Positions 51,032-58,463 of a stretch of 64,000 bases of DNA are shown here, in pieces. The stretch comes from Deltaproteobacteria bacterium. GTDB taxonomy: Bacteria > Myxococcota_C > UBA6777. Within the stretch, counting starts at the first letter, position 1; every line of letters begins with the position of its first letter. The stretch covers positions 1 through 64,000 of the forward strand of contig PCBK01000098.1 in NCBI GenBank assembly GCA_002731275.1, read 5' to 3'. Made by a program: the position numbers and the translations under genes. The notes under the pieces are model-generated. The model was not told where the DNA came from and searched no databases. It saw nothing but the letters and a program-made list of their open reading frames with translations.

Positions 51032-51292
51032 TTATGCGGCAGCTTGTGCGCTGGCTTTTTGAGCACGTTTGATGAGTCCAGCGACTTTTTCGCTGGGTTG
51101 TGCACCATTGTCGACCCAGTAGCTGATGCGCTCGAGGTTCATTTTCAGGCCTTCAGCGCTTTTGTCGTGTGGGTTAAACCAACCAACGCGCTCGATGAAG
51201 CGACCATCACGTTTGTTGCGGATGTCACTGACAACAACGCGGTAGATGGGTTTTCTTTTGGAACCGAAACGAGCGAGGCGAATTTTAACCAT
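51032..51292 (-). CDS. rpsP: 30S ribosomal protein S16
   Basis: The 86-residue protein is a typical S16: MVKIRLARFGSKRKPIYRVVV, DGRFIERVGWFNP, and ISYWVDNGAQPSEKVAGLIKRA. AGGAG precedes the ATG. Second gene after ffh (124-nt spacer) in the ffh-rpsP-khpA-rimM-trmD order common in bacteria. Confidence 0.96.
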   Translation of the reverse strand: MVKIRLARFGSKRKPIYRVVVSDIRNKRDGRFIERVGWFNPHDKSAEGLKMNLERISYWVDNGAQPSEKVAGLIKRAQKASAQAAA

Positions 51293-51415
51293 GGATATAG
51301 TCTCCTATCAATCTATTCAGGACGTACTTGTTTGTGTCAAATAAAAGCGAAGATCACAAATGAATCTTCTGCGGAGTATCTCTTTACCAAAGATTGCTCC
51401 GTTTGTGTATACAAA

Positions 51416-52924
51416 TTAACGTTTTTTCTTTTTCTTTTTTTTCTTTGGCTTGGGTTTTGGGCGACTGGTGGTCTTTTTAGGTGTCTTTTTCCCAAATAAA
51501 CCGCCTAGTCCACCGCCTCCACCTTGTGGGGCGCCACCACCACCAAAGGGGTTGAGTCCACCACCACCACCAAAGGGATTAAAGCCACCACCGCCGCCAA
51601 ATGGATTGAATCCTGCTTTGGCAAGAGGTCCGAGCTTTTTCATCATCTTCTTCATCTGCACAAACTCTTTGAGCAGTTGGTTGACGTCGTTGATCTTGGT
51701 CCCACTACCTGCGGCGATTCGTTTGCGTCTGGATGTATTGATGATGCGGTGGTTTTGTCTCTCTGCGGGTGTCATCGAGAGGATGATCGCTTCGACCCGT
51801 TTGAGCTGTTGCTCTGGGTCTTCTTTCATCGCCAACTCTTTCATTTGACCACTAAAGCCTGGAAGTTTTTCCAGCATATCGGTGATCGAACCCATCTTTT
51901 TGATCTGTCTCATTTGGTTGAGAAAGTCTTCGAGGGTGAATTTATCTTTGGCGATTTTCTTTTGGAGGGCTTCGGCTTGTTCGAGATCGTAGGTCTCTTG
52001 CGCTTGCTCGATCAGAGAGAGCACATCTCCCATCCCGAGGATACGTGAGGCGATCCGATCTGGATAGAATCGCTCAAGGCGATCCATCTTTTCACCGACA
52101 CCGATAAATTTGATCGGTTTGTCGATCACGTAACGGATGGAGAGGGCAGCTCCACCACGTGCGTCACCGTCCATCTTGGTCAGGACAACACCTGTAATGG
52201 CGAGCTTGTCATTAAAGGCTTTCGCGACCTGGACTGCGTCTTGACCTGTCATCGCGTCTGCGACAAACAAGATCTCGTGAGGTTGTGCGAGATCGCGAAT
52301 GTCTTCGACCTCGTCCATCATCTCGTCGTCAATGTGAAGACGACCTGCAGTATCGATGATCACTGTGTCGTATCCATTGCGCTCTGCGTATGCGAGAGCG
52401 TTGTCGACGACATCGATGGGATCATCATCGGGCTGTGTGTCCCACACGGGGACTTTGATCTGCTCAGCGACAGTCTTCAACTGTTGGATCGCCGCTGGGC
52501 GATAGACGTCAGCAGGGACGAGCAGGGGTTGGCGCTTCTCTTTCTTCTTGAGATAGAGTGCCATCTTACCACAACTTGTCGTTTTTCCCGCACCTTGCAG
52601 ACCGACAACCATGATCACGACGGGGGGCTTGACCGAGAGGTTGATCTGGGTCTCATCTTCCGAACCGAGCAACTCGATCATCTCTTCGTGGATGATCTTG
52701 ACGAATTGATCTGTTGGAGAGAGTGACTTCATCACCTCTGCGCCCACTGCGCGCTCTTTGACAGCTTTGACAAACTGCTTGACAACACGGAAGTTGACGT
52801 CCGCTTCGAGCAAGCTCAGGCGGACCTTTTGCAGGGCATCTTCAATGTTGCCTTCGCTCAGGCGGCCGTGACCCCTGATCTTCTTAAAAGCTTCCTGAAG
52901 TTTGTCTGTTAAATTGTCAAACAT
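51416..52924 (-). CDS. ffh: Signal recognition particle protein Ffh with Gly/Asn-Pro-Phe-rich C-terminal extension
   Basis: The 502-residue protein has the N domain (MFDNLTDKLQEAFKKIRGHG), the G domain (VVGLQGAGKTTSCGKMA near 110, VIIDTAGRL, LTKMDGDARGGAAL) and the Met-rich M domain (DFLNQMRQIKKMG, RRKRIAAGSGT). It delivers nascent membrane proteins to FtsY with 4.5S RNA. After the M domain there are three NPFGGGGG-type units and a run of eight Lys, roughly 55 residues beyond the core. No 4.5S RNA gene was recognised in the window. Confidence 0.95.
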   Translation of the reverse strand: MFDNLTDKLQEAFKKIRGHGRLSEGNIEDALQKVRLSLLEADVNFRVVKQFVKAVKERAVGAEVMKSLSPTDQFVKIIHEEMIELLGSEDETQINLSVKPPVVIMVVGLQGAGKTTSCGKMALYLKKKEKRQPLLVPADVYRPAAIQQLKTVAEQIKVPVWDTQPDDDPIDVVDNALAYAERNGYDTVIIDTAGRLHIDDEMMDEVEDIRDLAQPHEILFVADAMTGQDAVQVAKAFNDKLAITGVVLTKMDGDARGGAALSIRYVIDKPIKFIGVGEKMDRLERFYPDRIASRILGMGDVLSLIEQAQETYDLEQAEALQKKIAKDKFTLEDFLNQMRQIKKMGSITDMLEKLPGFSGQMKELAMKEDPEQQLKRVEAIILSMTPAERQNHRIINTSRRKRIAAGSGTKINDVNQLLKEFVQMKKMMKKLGPLAKAGFNPFGGGGGFNPFGGGGGLNPFGGGGAPQGGGGGLGGLFGKKTPKKTTSRPKPKPKKKKKKKKR

Positions 52925-53097
52925 ATGGTTTCTCTTTGTTTCCTGGTTGGCAAATCACTCCCACAGCTTCATCCCTTCACACAATGATATGGAGGAATCG
53001 CTTCTGTGGTAATTCTCTTCTACTTTTTTGATTTTATTAACTTTTTGCTTGCTTCTGTCGAGGCGAGTAAGCGAAAAGCAGGGTCGTAGAGGGTGGA

Positions 53098-53126
53098 ATT
53101 TTGCAGAAAAGTAGTGGATTTGTCAA
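53098..53126 (-). promoter_or_regulatory. Candidate sigma70 promoter of the ffh operon
   Basis: On the minus strand a perfect TTGACA (53126-53121), a 17-nt spacer and CAAAAT (53103-53098). The leader to the ffh ATG is about 165 nt. It would drive ffh-rpsP-khpA-rimM-trmD-SPOUT. Confidence 0.5.
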
Positions 53127-53139
53127 CCGAAAAATCTAG

Positions 53140-53637
53140 CTAGGATGGTTCAGACGAGAGATCTTCGAGTAGCTCTCCCCAACTCTCTCCATCATCGATC
53201 GCAAGGGCTGAAGCGATTTTGGCGATCGCGACCTCTTCTTCTGGAGCGACGGACCACAACTTTCCCCACAAGCCACCTGCTGACTTCGCGACGTCCATGC
53301 ACATGTCGAGTAACTCTTTGAGATTTTTGGGGGTGATGTCTTCGCCGATCGCGTCTTCAGAGCGAGCAAGCTCGACAAGTGCGCGAAAACCTTTCTCGTA
53401 GTAAGAAGGAGTTGGTTCTTCGTTGAGCCAATGTGCCAGTAGCTTCTCGCCACCCTTGTGCAAATAATGTCGCTCCTTGGCGATCTTCATGATCTCGACG
53501 TATTCGCCTTTTTGGATCTTTCCGTCTGCCCAGGCGACAAAGACCAGCGGGAGCAGCGACAACACCTGGTAGTTCTTGGCGTTGATACCGATGTCTTTGA
53601 GATCTTTGAGCAAAAGTTTGTGTTTCTCTTCGTTCAT
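53140..53637 (-). CDS. TerB-like helical protein
   Basis: The 165-residue protein is all-helical and matches the tellurite resistance TerB/DjlA-N type fold: LPLVFVAWADGKIQKGEYVEIMKIA, with the acidic DG loop, and a second half with IAKIASALAIDDGESWGELL. No signal peptide. Metal binding by the acidic loops is suspected for the family. GAGGAG 4 nt before the ATG at 53637. Confidence 0.7.
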   Translation of the reverse strand: MNEEKHKLLLKDLKDIGINAKNYQVLSLLPLVFVAWADGKIQKGEYVEIMKIAKERHYLHKGGEKLLAHWLNEEPTPSYYEKGFRALVELARSEDAIGEDITPKNLKELLDMCMDVAKSAGGLWGKLWSVAPEEEVAIAKIASALAIDDGESWGELLEDLSSEPS

Positions 53638-53740
53638 GAGACTCCTCTCCATTTTGCCGAGGCGTATTCCATCACTTTGACAACAACGTTCACACAGACC
53701 AACCTATTCCGTCGTGCATGGAGGAGGGGAGCGAGAGAGG

Positions 53741-54079
53741 CTACTTTTTTAGCCAAAGTGAGAAGCCCGGAATCGCCCATTGGCGTCCCAGCAGTCCAAA
53801 AATTGCTGCGAGCAAGTTGAGCACGATGTACAGAAAGAAAAGACCACCATACCCTGCCACCACGATGCGTTCTGACCATCCTTGTGTGAGCGCGAGCAGC
53901 CGGACCAATCCCCACAAGACCATACTCGCGAGAAAGGTCAACGTCAGGAAGATCCCTTGTTTCGCATGGAATCGTGCGTAAGGGCTCTTCGCAAAAAAGA
54001 AGTACGCGAGGTAGGGAGGGACGATACCTACGAACCCAAGATAGCTCAAAAACACTGATATGCGATCTTGATCGAGCAT
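53741..54079 (-). CDS. Small membrane protein, DUF4870-like
   Basis: The 112-residue protein has three hydrophobic segments (FLSYLGFVGIVPPYLAYFF, then LTLTFLASMVLWGLVRLLAL and GGLFFLYIVLNLLAAIFGLL) and the central SPYARFHAKQGIFL motif of DUF4870-type proteins. AAGGAG 8 nt upstream of the ATG at 54079. Upstream of the TerB-like gene by about 100 nt, perhaps one transcript. Function unknown. Confidence 0.72.
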   Translation of the reverse strand: MLDQDRISVFLSYLGFVGIVPPYLAYFFFAKSPYARFHAKQGIFLTLTFLASMVLWGLVRLLALTQGWSERIVVAGYGGLFFLYIVLNLLAAIFGLLGRQWAIPGFSLWLKK

Positions 54080-54192
54080 ATCACAAGCTCCTTCCGTTGT
54101 TTTGGATGGACACACACATCCATCCTGCAATCATAAGGCCTCCTGTTCGGCCTGTCTGCTCGCAGAGCAGCTCACTCTCAAACATTTTCGTT

Positions 54193-54221
54193 AGCGTAGA
54201 GGATCCGAAATGTTGTGTCAA
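54193..54221 (-). promoter_or_regulatory. Candidate promoter of the small membrane protein gene
   Basis: On the minus strand a perfect TTGACA (54221-54216), a 17-nt spacer and a poorer TACGCT (54198-54193). Confidence 0.4.
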
Positions 54222-54242
54222 TTGCTCGCCCACGTAGGCTTC

Positions 54243-54271
54243 TTGACGATGATTGTTGATCCTATTATAAA
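54243..54271 (+). promoter_or_regulatory. Candidate sigma70 promoter of the PEGA protein gene
   Basis: TTGACG (54243-54248), a 17-nt spacer and TATAAA (54266-54271), with a leader of about 160 nt. Back to back with the minus-strand promoter at 54193-54221 in the 361-nt divergent gap, where I see no gene. Confidence 0.5.
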
Positions 54272-54440
54272 GTAGCTTGGTTTTTTTCAAACCCTAAAAC
54301 GAATCCGAATCTCGCACGTTCTTTTGTTTGTGTGTTTTTCTTCTTGCTCTCCGCCTGATGTTCCTGCCATCTCACGACGATGTCAGAATGTTTCCCCTTG
54401 TGGAGGGCTTCATCTCGCGAGATCCGAGGAGCTATCAAAT

Positions 54441-56732
54441 ATGTTGCATTTTCTTCGACAATCAACCGTGTGTTGCGGTGTGTTTGTGTGTTTGTTGGTG
54501 TGGGGAGCAGATCTCCAGTGGCAAGGGACGACACCGGTCTTCTCTGTAAAACGAGCACATGCCAAAGAGAAGGTTGCCATTGTCCCCTTTGTTTCGACAA
54601 CTTCTTCTGGTGATTCCTTTGCAGACGTCTCCAAAAAATTGGCTCGTCAGCTCAAACAAAAAGGAATGGATGTGCGTCCGCTCTCTGGTGGCGGCGGGGC
54701 TGTTGTGCTCCCTTTTGTCAAAGAGTACAAGGCTGGTTACGCGCTGTTCCAGAAAGGCAAGGCGCTCTCTCGTAAAAAACAATACGAGAAAGCCAAAGCG
54801 ACTCTCCTCGCGGCCAAAGAGAAGATCGAAAAGGGTCTCATCCACGTAAAGGACTACGAGCTCGTTCTTGATCTTTACAGACTGCTCGCGCTCAACCACT
54901 TTCGTCTTGGAGAAAATGAAAAGGGAGAGAAAGCCGTACAGAGGATGGGATATCTCGCCCCCAAACGCCAATACGCACAAAGCAAGCTGTTTCCGATGTT
55001 GCGACGCATTCTCAAGCGTGCGCAAAAGCGTGCGACTTCTGGGGGCGGAAAGCTCGCGATCTCTGGCCCCGAAGGGGCGACCGTTGTTGTCGATGAATCC
55101 ACACTCAAAGGCAGCGGTCCTAAGTGGTCGATGAAGAAGCTTCAGCCGGGACGCCACTACGTGTGGGTGAGAAAAAAAGGGTACGTCTCTTTTGGTCAGG
55201 CCATCGAGGTCAAAGAGTCTGGATGGACTGTGATCACGGCCGAACTTGAGAAAGAAACAAAGGGAGCCTCAGGACCCAACTTTGTCGCTGAATCAAAACA
55301 AATCCAAGCCCGCTTGCGTAGCAAAAAGCTCGACGGAGAAGTCCGCCGACTCGCTGACAAGATCGTAAAAGGTGTGGGGGCTGATTACCTCCTCATGGGG
55401 TATGCCACCAAACAAGAGACGAGTTATCCGCTCTCACTCTTCATCTACAGAGCTTCCGATGGTGCGTTGAAAAAACACCCTGAGGTGGCGTTCGATCTTG
55501 AGCTGCTCGAAGTCGAGATCAAACTCGTTCAAGTCGTTGTCAATTTACCCAAGAAACTAAAGGGTTTTGATTCATTGCCTACCGAATCTTGGCAGGCAAC
55601 GACCGCCATCGCGGCGAAACCTGAAGCGCGTCCTGCTGCCCGTGAAACAACACCGGCAGCGCCTGAACGCCGAACCCCTCCTGAAACACGTACCGCGGCC
55701 AAGCCAAAAGCCCGTGTCGCGCTCGGTCCAGAAGACGATCCTGATATGGATGATTTTGACCCTGATCGCTACGCAAAAAAACGCGGGCTCAAAAACGTCG
55801 TAAAACCATCGGCACCCGAAGCTCGCAAGCCCGTTGAGAGAAGAGTCACACCACCTGTCGAGAGAAGAGTCGCGCCACCTGTCGAGAGAAAAGTTGTCTC
55901 GAAGAGCCGAGAGCGCCGCGCGCCACCACGCGCAACTGTGCCCCTTGGCTCCACACCAGAGACACCCGAGACGCCAGATGGAACGGAGACACCAGAGACG
56001 CCCGAGACGCCTGAGACGCCTGAGACGCCGAAAAGCGCACCTGAGAGAAGGCAGCCTCCTGTCCGCAAAGTGACACGTGTTCCCGAGCCTCCAAAAGTAG
56101 ATGTCGGTGCAGGTTCCAAACGTGTCGCCTCTATCCCAACTCGGACTGTTCGACGCACAACACGTCCTCGACGTCGAAGAGTCATCCGACGTCGTGTTGT
56201 GATCAAGAGAGGCCAAAAAGTAGCTCTTGCCGATGTCAATTACTCCATGGTAAGACGTCGCAACTTCGATCCAGACAAGCAGGTCGACTGGTCCAATCCG
56301 ATCCCTGCGGAGGCCCGCCAAGTGAACGCTCGACGCTATATCCCAGATGACGCAGACACAGGTTCTCGACGTGTCGCACGTGCGCCTGTTCGTCGCGATC
56401 CAGTGGAGCGTCCTCGGACGCCAGAGCGTGTGATCACGCCTGTTCGACGCGAACCCCCAGTGCGACGTGAACCTGTTTTTCGTCGCGAGCCCCCTCGCCG
56501 ACGAAGTGGTGATGCGTGGGATGAAGATCCTTCTGACAGACGTATCCCTCCACCCGATCGACGCCCTGTTGCTGCTGGAAAACCCATCACCCAACGTTGG
56601 TGGTTTTGGACTGCGATTGGAGCAGGGGTTGTGGTTGTTGGGACCGCAACAACCGTTGCGATCGTTGCAGCGCAGCCCGCAACTTCCTATGATGTCTTTA
56701 TCAAAGCCAACCCTCCTTCTGGTAATAACTAA
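54441..56732 (+). CDS. Exported PEGA-domain protein with long Pro/Arg-rich region and C-terminal membrane helix
   Basis: The 763-residue protein has a signal sequence, a VAIVPF strand and a TPR-like pair (AGYALFQKGKALSRKKQYEKAKATLL). A PEGA domain lies at about 200-260 (GPEGATVVVDESTLKGSGPKW, RKKGYVSFGQAIEV). From about 385 to 720 it is low complexity: Pro/Glu/Thr/Arg with repeated PPVERRV and ETP units. It ends with a WWFWTAIGAGVVVVGTATTV membrane helix. This layout is typical of myxobacterial envelope proteins of unknown function. GAGGAG nine bases before the ATG at 54441; longer frames lack a site. Confidence 0.72.
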   Translation: MLHFLRQSTVCCGVFVCLLVWGADLQWQGTTPVFSVKRAHAKEKVAIVPFVSTTSSGDSFADVSKKLARQLKQKGMDVRPLSGGGGAVVLPFVKEYKAGYALFQKGKALSRKKQYEKAKATLLAAKEKIEKGLIHVKDYELVLDLYRLLALNHFRLGENEKGEKAVQRMGYLAPKRQYAQSKLFPMLRRILKRAQKRATSGGGKLAISGPEGATVVVDESTLKGSGPKWSMKKLQPGRHYVWVRKKGYVSFGQAIEVKESGWTVITAELEKETKGASGPNFVAESKQIQARLRSKKLDGEVRRLADKIVKGVGADYLLMGYATKQETSYPLSLFIYRASDGALKKHPEVAFDLELLEVEIKLVQVVVNLPKKLKGFDSLPTESWQATTAIAAKPEARPAARETTPAAPERRTPPETRTAAKPKARVALGPEDDPDMDDFDPDRYAKKRGLKNVVKPSAPEARKPVERRVTPPVERRVAPPVERKVVSKSRERRAPPRATVPLGSTPETPETPDGTETPETPETPETPETPKSAPERRQPPVRKVTRVPEPPKVDVGAGSKRVASIPTRTVRRTTRPRRRRVIRRRVVIKRGQKVALADVNYSMVRRRNFDPDKQVDWSNPIPAEARQVNARRYIPDDADTGSRRVARAPVRRDPVERPRTPERVITPVRREPPVRREPVFRREPPRRRSGDAWDEDPSDRRIPPPDRRPVAAGKPITQRWWFWTAIGAGVVVVGTATTVAIVAAQPATSYDVFIKANPPSGNN
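55953..56029 (+). repeat. ETP tandem repeat inside the PEGA protein gene
   Basis: Nine-base units coding Glu-Thr-Pro (GAGACGCC[T/C/A]-like) repeat several times with synonymous variation; just upstream the protein shows PPVERRV-type repeats. It is a coding repeat, length probably variable between strains. Confidence 0.7.
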
Positions 56733-56827
56733 AGTCACCACAAGGAAAAAGACAGCTTGAATCTTTACATGTGTGATAAGGAGACTCGCGCGGTGCATAG
56801 ATGGATTGCGCCGGCTTGTTTGAAAAT

Positions 56828-58447
56828 ATGAATGTTTCTCGATGGCTTATCTGTTTATGTTTGCTCGGTGCGCTTGGGTTGTCCTCATGTGTTGCTGGAG
56901 ATCTCTCCATTGAGCTCGTACCTTCTGTTGGACAGACCCTCACCAATGTTGACTTATTGACGTTTAAAGTGACAGGACCTGGCCTGCAAGAAGAGCCTGG
57001 AACGTTTGATGTCAACTTCTCCAGTGGGACAGCGACATTGCCCCAACTGATCCTCGACAAAAACGCAACCGACAAACGCATCTCTGTACGTGCATTTGCG
57101 TACCGCAACAGCGAAAGAATCGTCGCCATTGGCGCGACGGATTATACCATCCGTCCCGAAGCGGGGCAGGTTCTGCGGGTCTTGATTAGCCAAACCGAAA
57201 AATTTGGCTGGCTGACGGATCTGGATTCGAGCAAGAAAAGTGAACTCCCCTACGAGCTTGTCGGACACCAGGCCGTTCCACTTAACGATGGTCGTGTGTT
57301 GCTTGTTGGGGGGACGATTTACTTTCGTGAAGACAAAGGTATTTTCACTCTCCGCTCTGTTGATGACTTGCTTCGGCAGATCTTGATCTACGATCCGCAG
57401 ACAGGACGCATCAACGTCGACTCCAATGCACAACTCTCAACACCAAGGGTCTTTCATACTGCGACCGTGCTCGATGATGGACGTGTACTGATCGCCGGTG
57501 GGATCGGTTATTTTAATAAGACACCTGCTCCCATCGGGACCGTTGAAATTTACGATCCAAAAACAGGCACCATCGAGTCACAAAACACACCATTGCAAAA
57601 ACCTCGTGCATTTCACACCGCGACGAAAATGCCTGATGGTTCAGTCGTCTTTGTGGGTGGCCTTGGTAATGTCCTCAATCCCAACGACAGTAAGAGTTGG
57701 ACAGGTCAACTCGTCCTGACCATCGAGCAGTACAACACCGAGTCCAACCAAAGCATCAAAGTCACCGACCTGAAAAGTGAGAATGGCCGCTTTTTGCACC
57801 GCGCGACTGCGTTTAGTAACAACACCATCTTGATCACAGGTGGGATGCAATTTGTCGGCGACAACAACAGCGCGAAACGCGAGCTCACCCAAAAGTCATT
57901 GCTCATTCAAAAAGGTTCACAGGGATGGCGCATCACGACGACTCTTGAGGGGAATACGAGCAGCACACCACGCTATGATCATACCTCTACGTTGATCAAA
58001 GACGGAGACAACGAGTGGGTTGTCGTGACAGGTGGACGTGATACAGACGATCAACCTGTCGATGTGGTTGAGGCGTGGTCGAGAGATGGAAAACTCGTTT
58101 CATTTTCGAAAAAGCTCAACACTCCACGATATGGTCATACAGCCGTTTTGTTGCCGAACAATCAATTGCTGATCGCGGGCGGGATGACGAAGGACCGCAA
58201 CACACGGATCAAGCCCAGTGAGTTGATTCCTTTTACGATCAGTGGAAGTACATTGACCCTCAAGACTCCCGTGACCAATAATGATATCCTGGAAGAAAAT
58301 GGACGCTACCGCACGCAAGTTGTGCTGCATCCTCACAGCAAGAGATTGATGTACTTTGGTGGAGGCTATTTTCTCGAAAAATCTGGTGCGTTTGTCGGGC
58401 TCCGTTCCGTTGAGTTTTTTACTCCCGCAATGACTGAAGAACCTTAA
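56828..58447 (+). CDS. Kelch-repeat lipoprotein
   Basis: The 539-residue protein has a leader ending GLSSC, an Ig-like N-terminal domain (about 20-125), and then Kelch blades with the double-Gly signature: DGRVLLVGG, STPRVFHTATVLDDGRVLIAGG, KPRAFHTATKMPDGSVVFVGG, TPRYGHTAVLLPNNQLLIAGG. About six blades form a propeller likely exposed at the surface. The ATG at 56828 gives a compact leader but lacks a clear ribosome binding site; an ATG at 56801 is in frame. Confidence 0.78.
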   Translation: MNVSRWLICLCLLGALGLSSCVAGDLSIELVPSVGQTLTNVDLLTFKVTGPGLQEEPGTFDVNFSSGTATLPQLILDKNATDKRISVRAFAYRNSERIVAIGATDYTIRPEAGQVLRVLISQTEKFGWLTDLDSSKKSELPYELVGHQAVPLNDGRVLLVGGTIYFREDKGIFTLRSVDDLLRQILIYDPQTGRINVDSNAQLSTPRVFHTATVLDDGRVLIAGGIGYFNKTPAPIGTVEIYDPKTGTIESQNTPLQKPRAFHTATKMPDGSVVFVGGLGNVLNPNDSKSWTGQLVLTIEQYNTESNQSIKVTDLKSENGRFLHRATAFSNNTILITGGMQFVGDNNSAKRELTQKSLLIQKGSQGWRITTTLEGNTSSTPRYDHTSTLIKDGDNEWVVVTGGRDTDDQPVDVVEAWSRDGKLVSFSKKLNTPRYGHTAVLLPNNQLLIAGGMTKDRNTRIKPSELIPFTISGSTLTLKTPVTNNDILEENGRYRTQVVLHPHSKRLMYFGGGYFLEKSGAFVGLRSVEFFTPAMTEEP

Positions 58448-58463
58448 GGAGTGATATCCCCTC

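Noticed and set aside
51310-51340. TTGACA/TAGATT pair upstream of rpsP on the minus strand
   Set aside because: The -35 is perfect but the spacer is 19 nt and the predicted start would fall within the Shine-Dalgarno of rpsP, leaving no usable leader.
55830-56030. Possible CRISPR-like or tandem non-coding array
   Set aside because: Units are 9 nt or 21-27 nt, in frame, and translate to PPVERRV and ETP repeats of the PEGA protein; no spacers.
55572-56798. 408-codon open frame on the minus strand opposite the PEGA protein
   Set aside because: It follows from Arg/Pro/Glu-rich low-complexity coding on the plus strand, has no ribosome site or recognisable domain, and runs against a well-supported gene.
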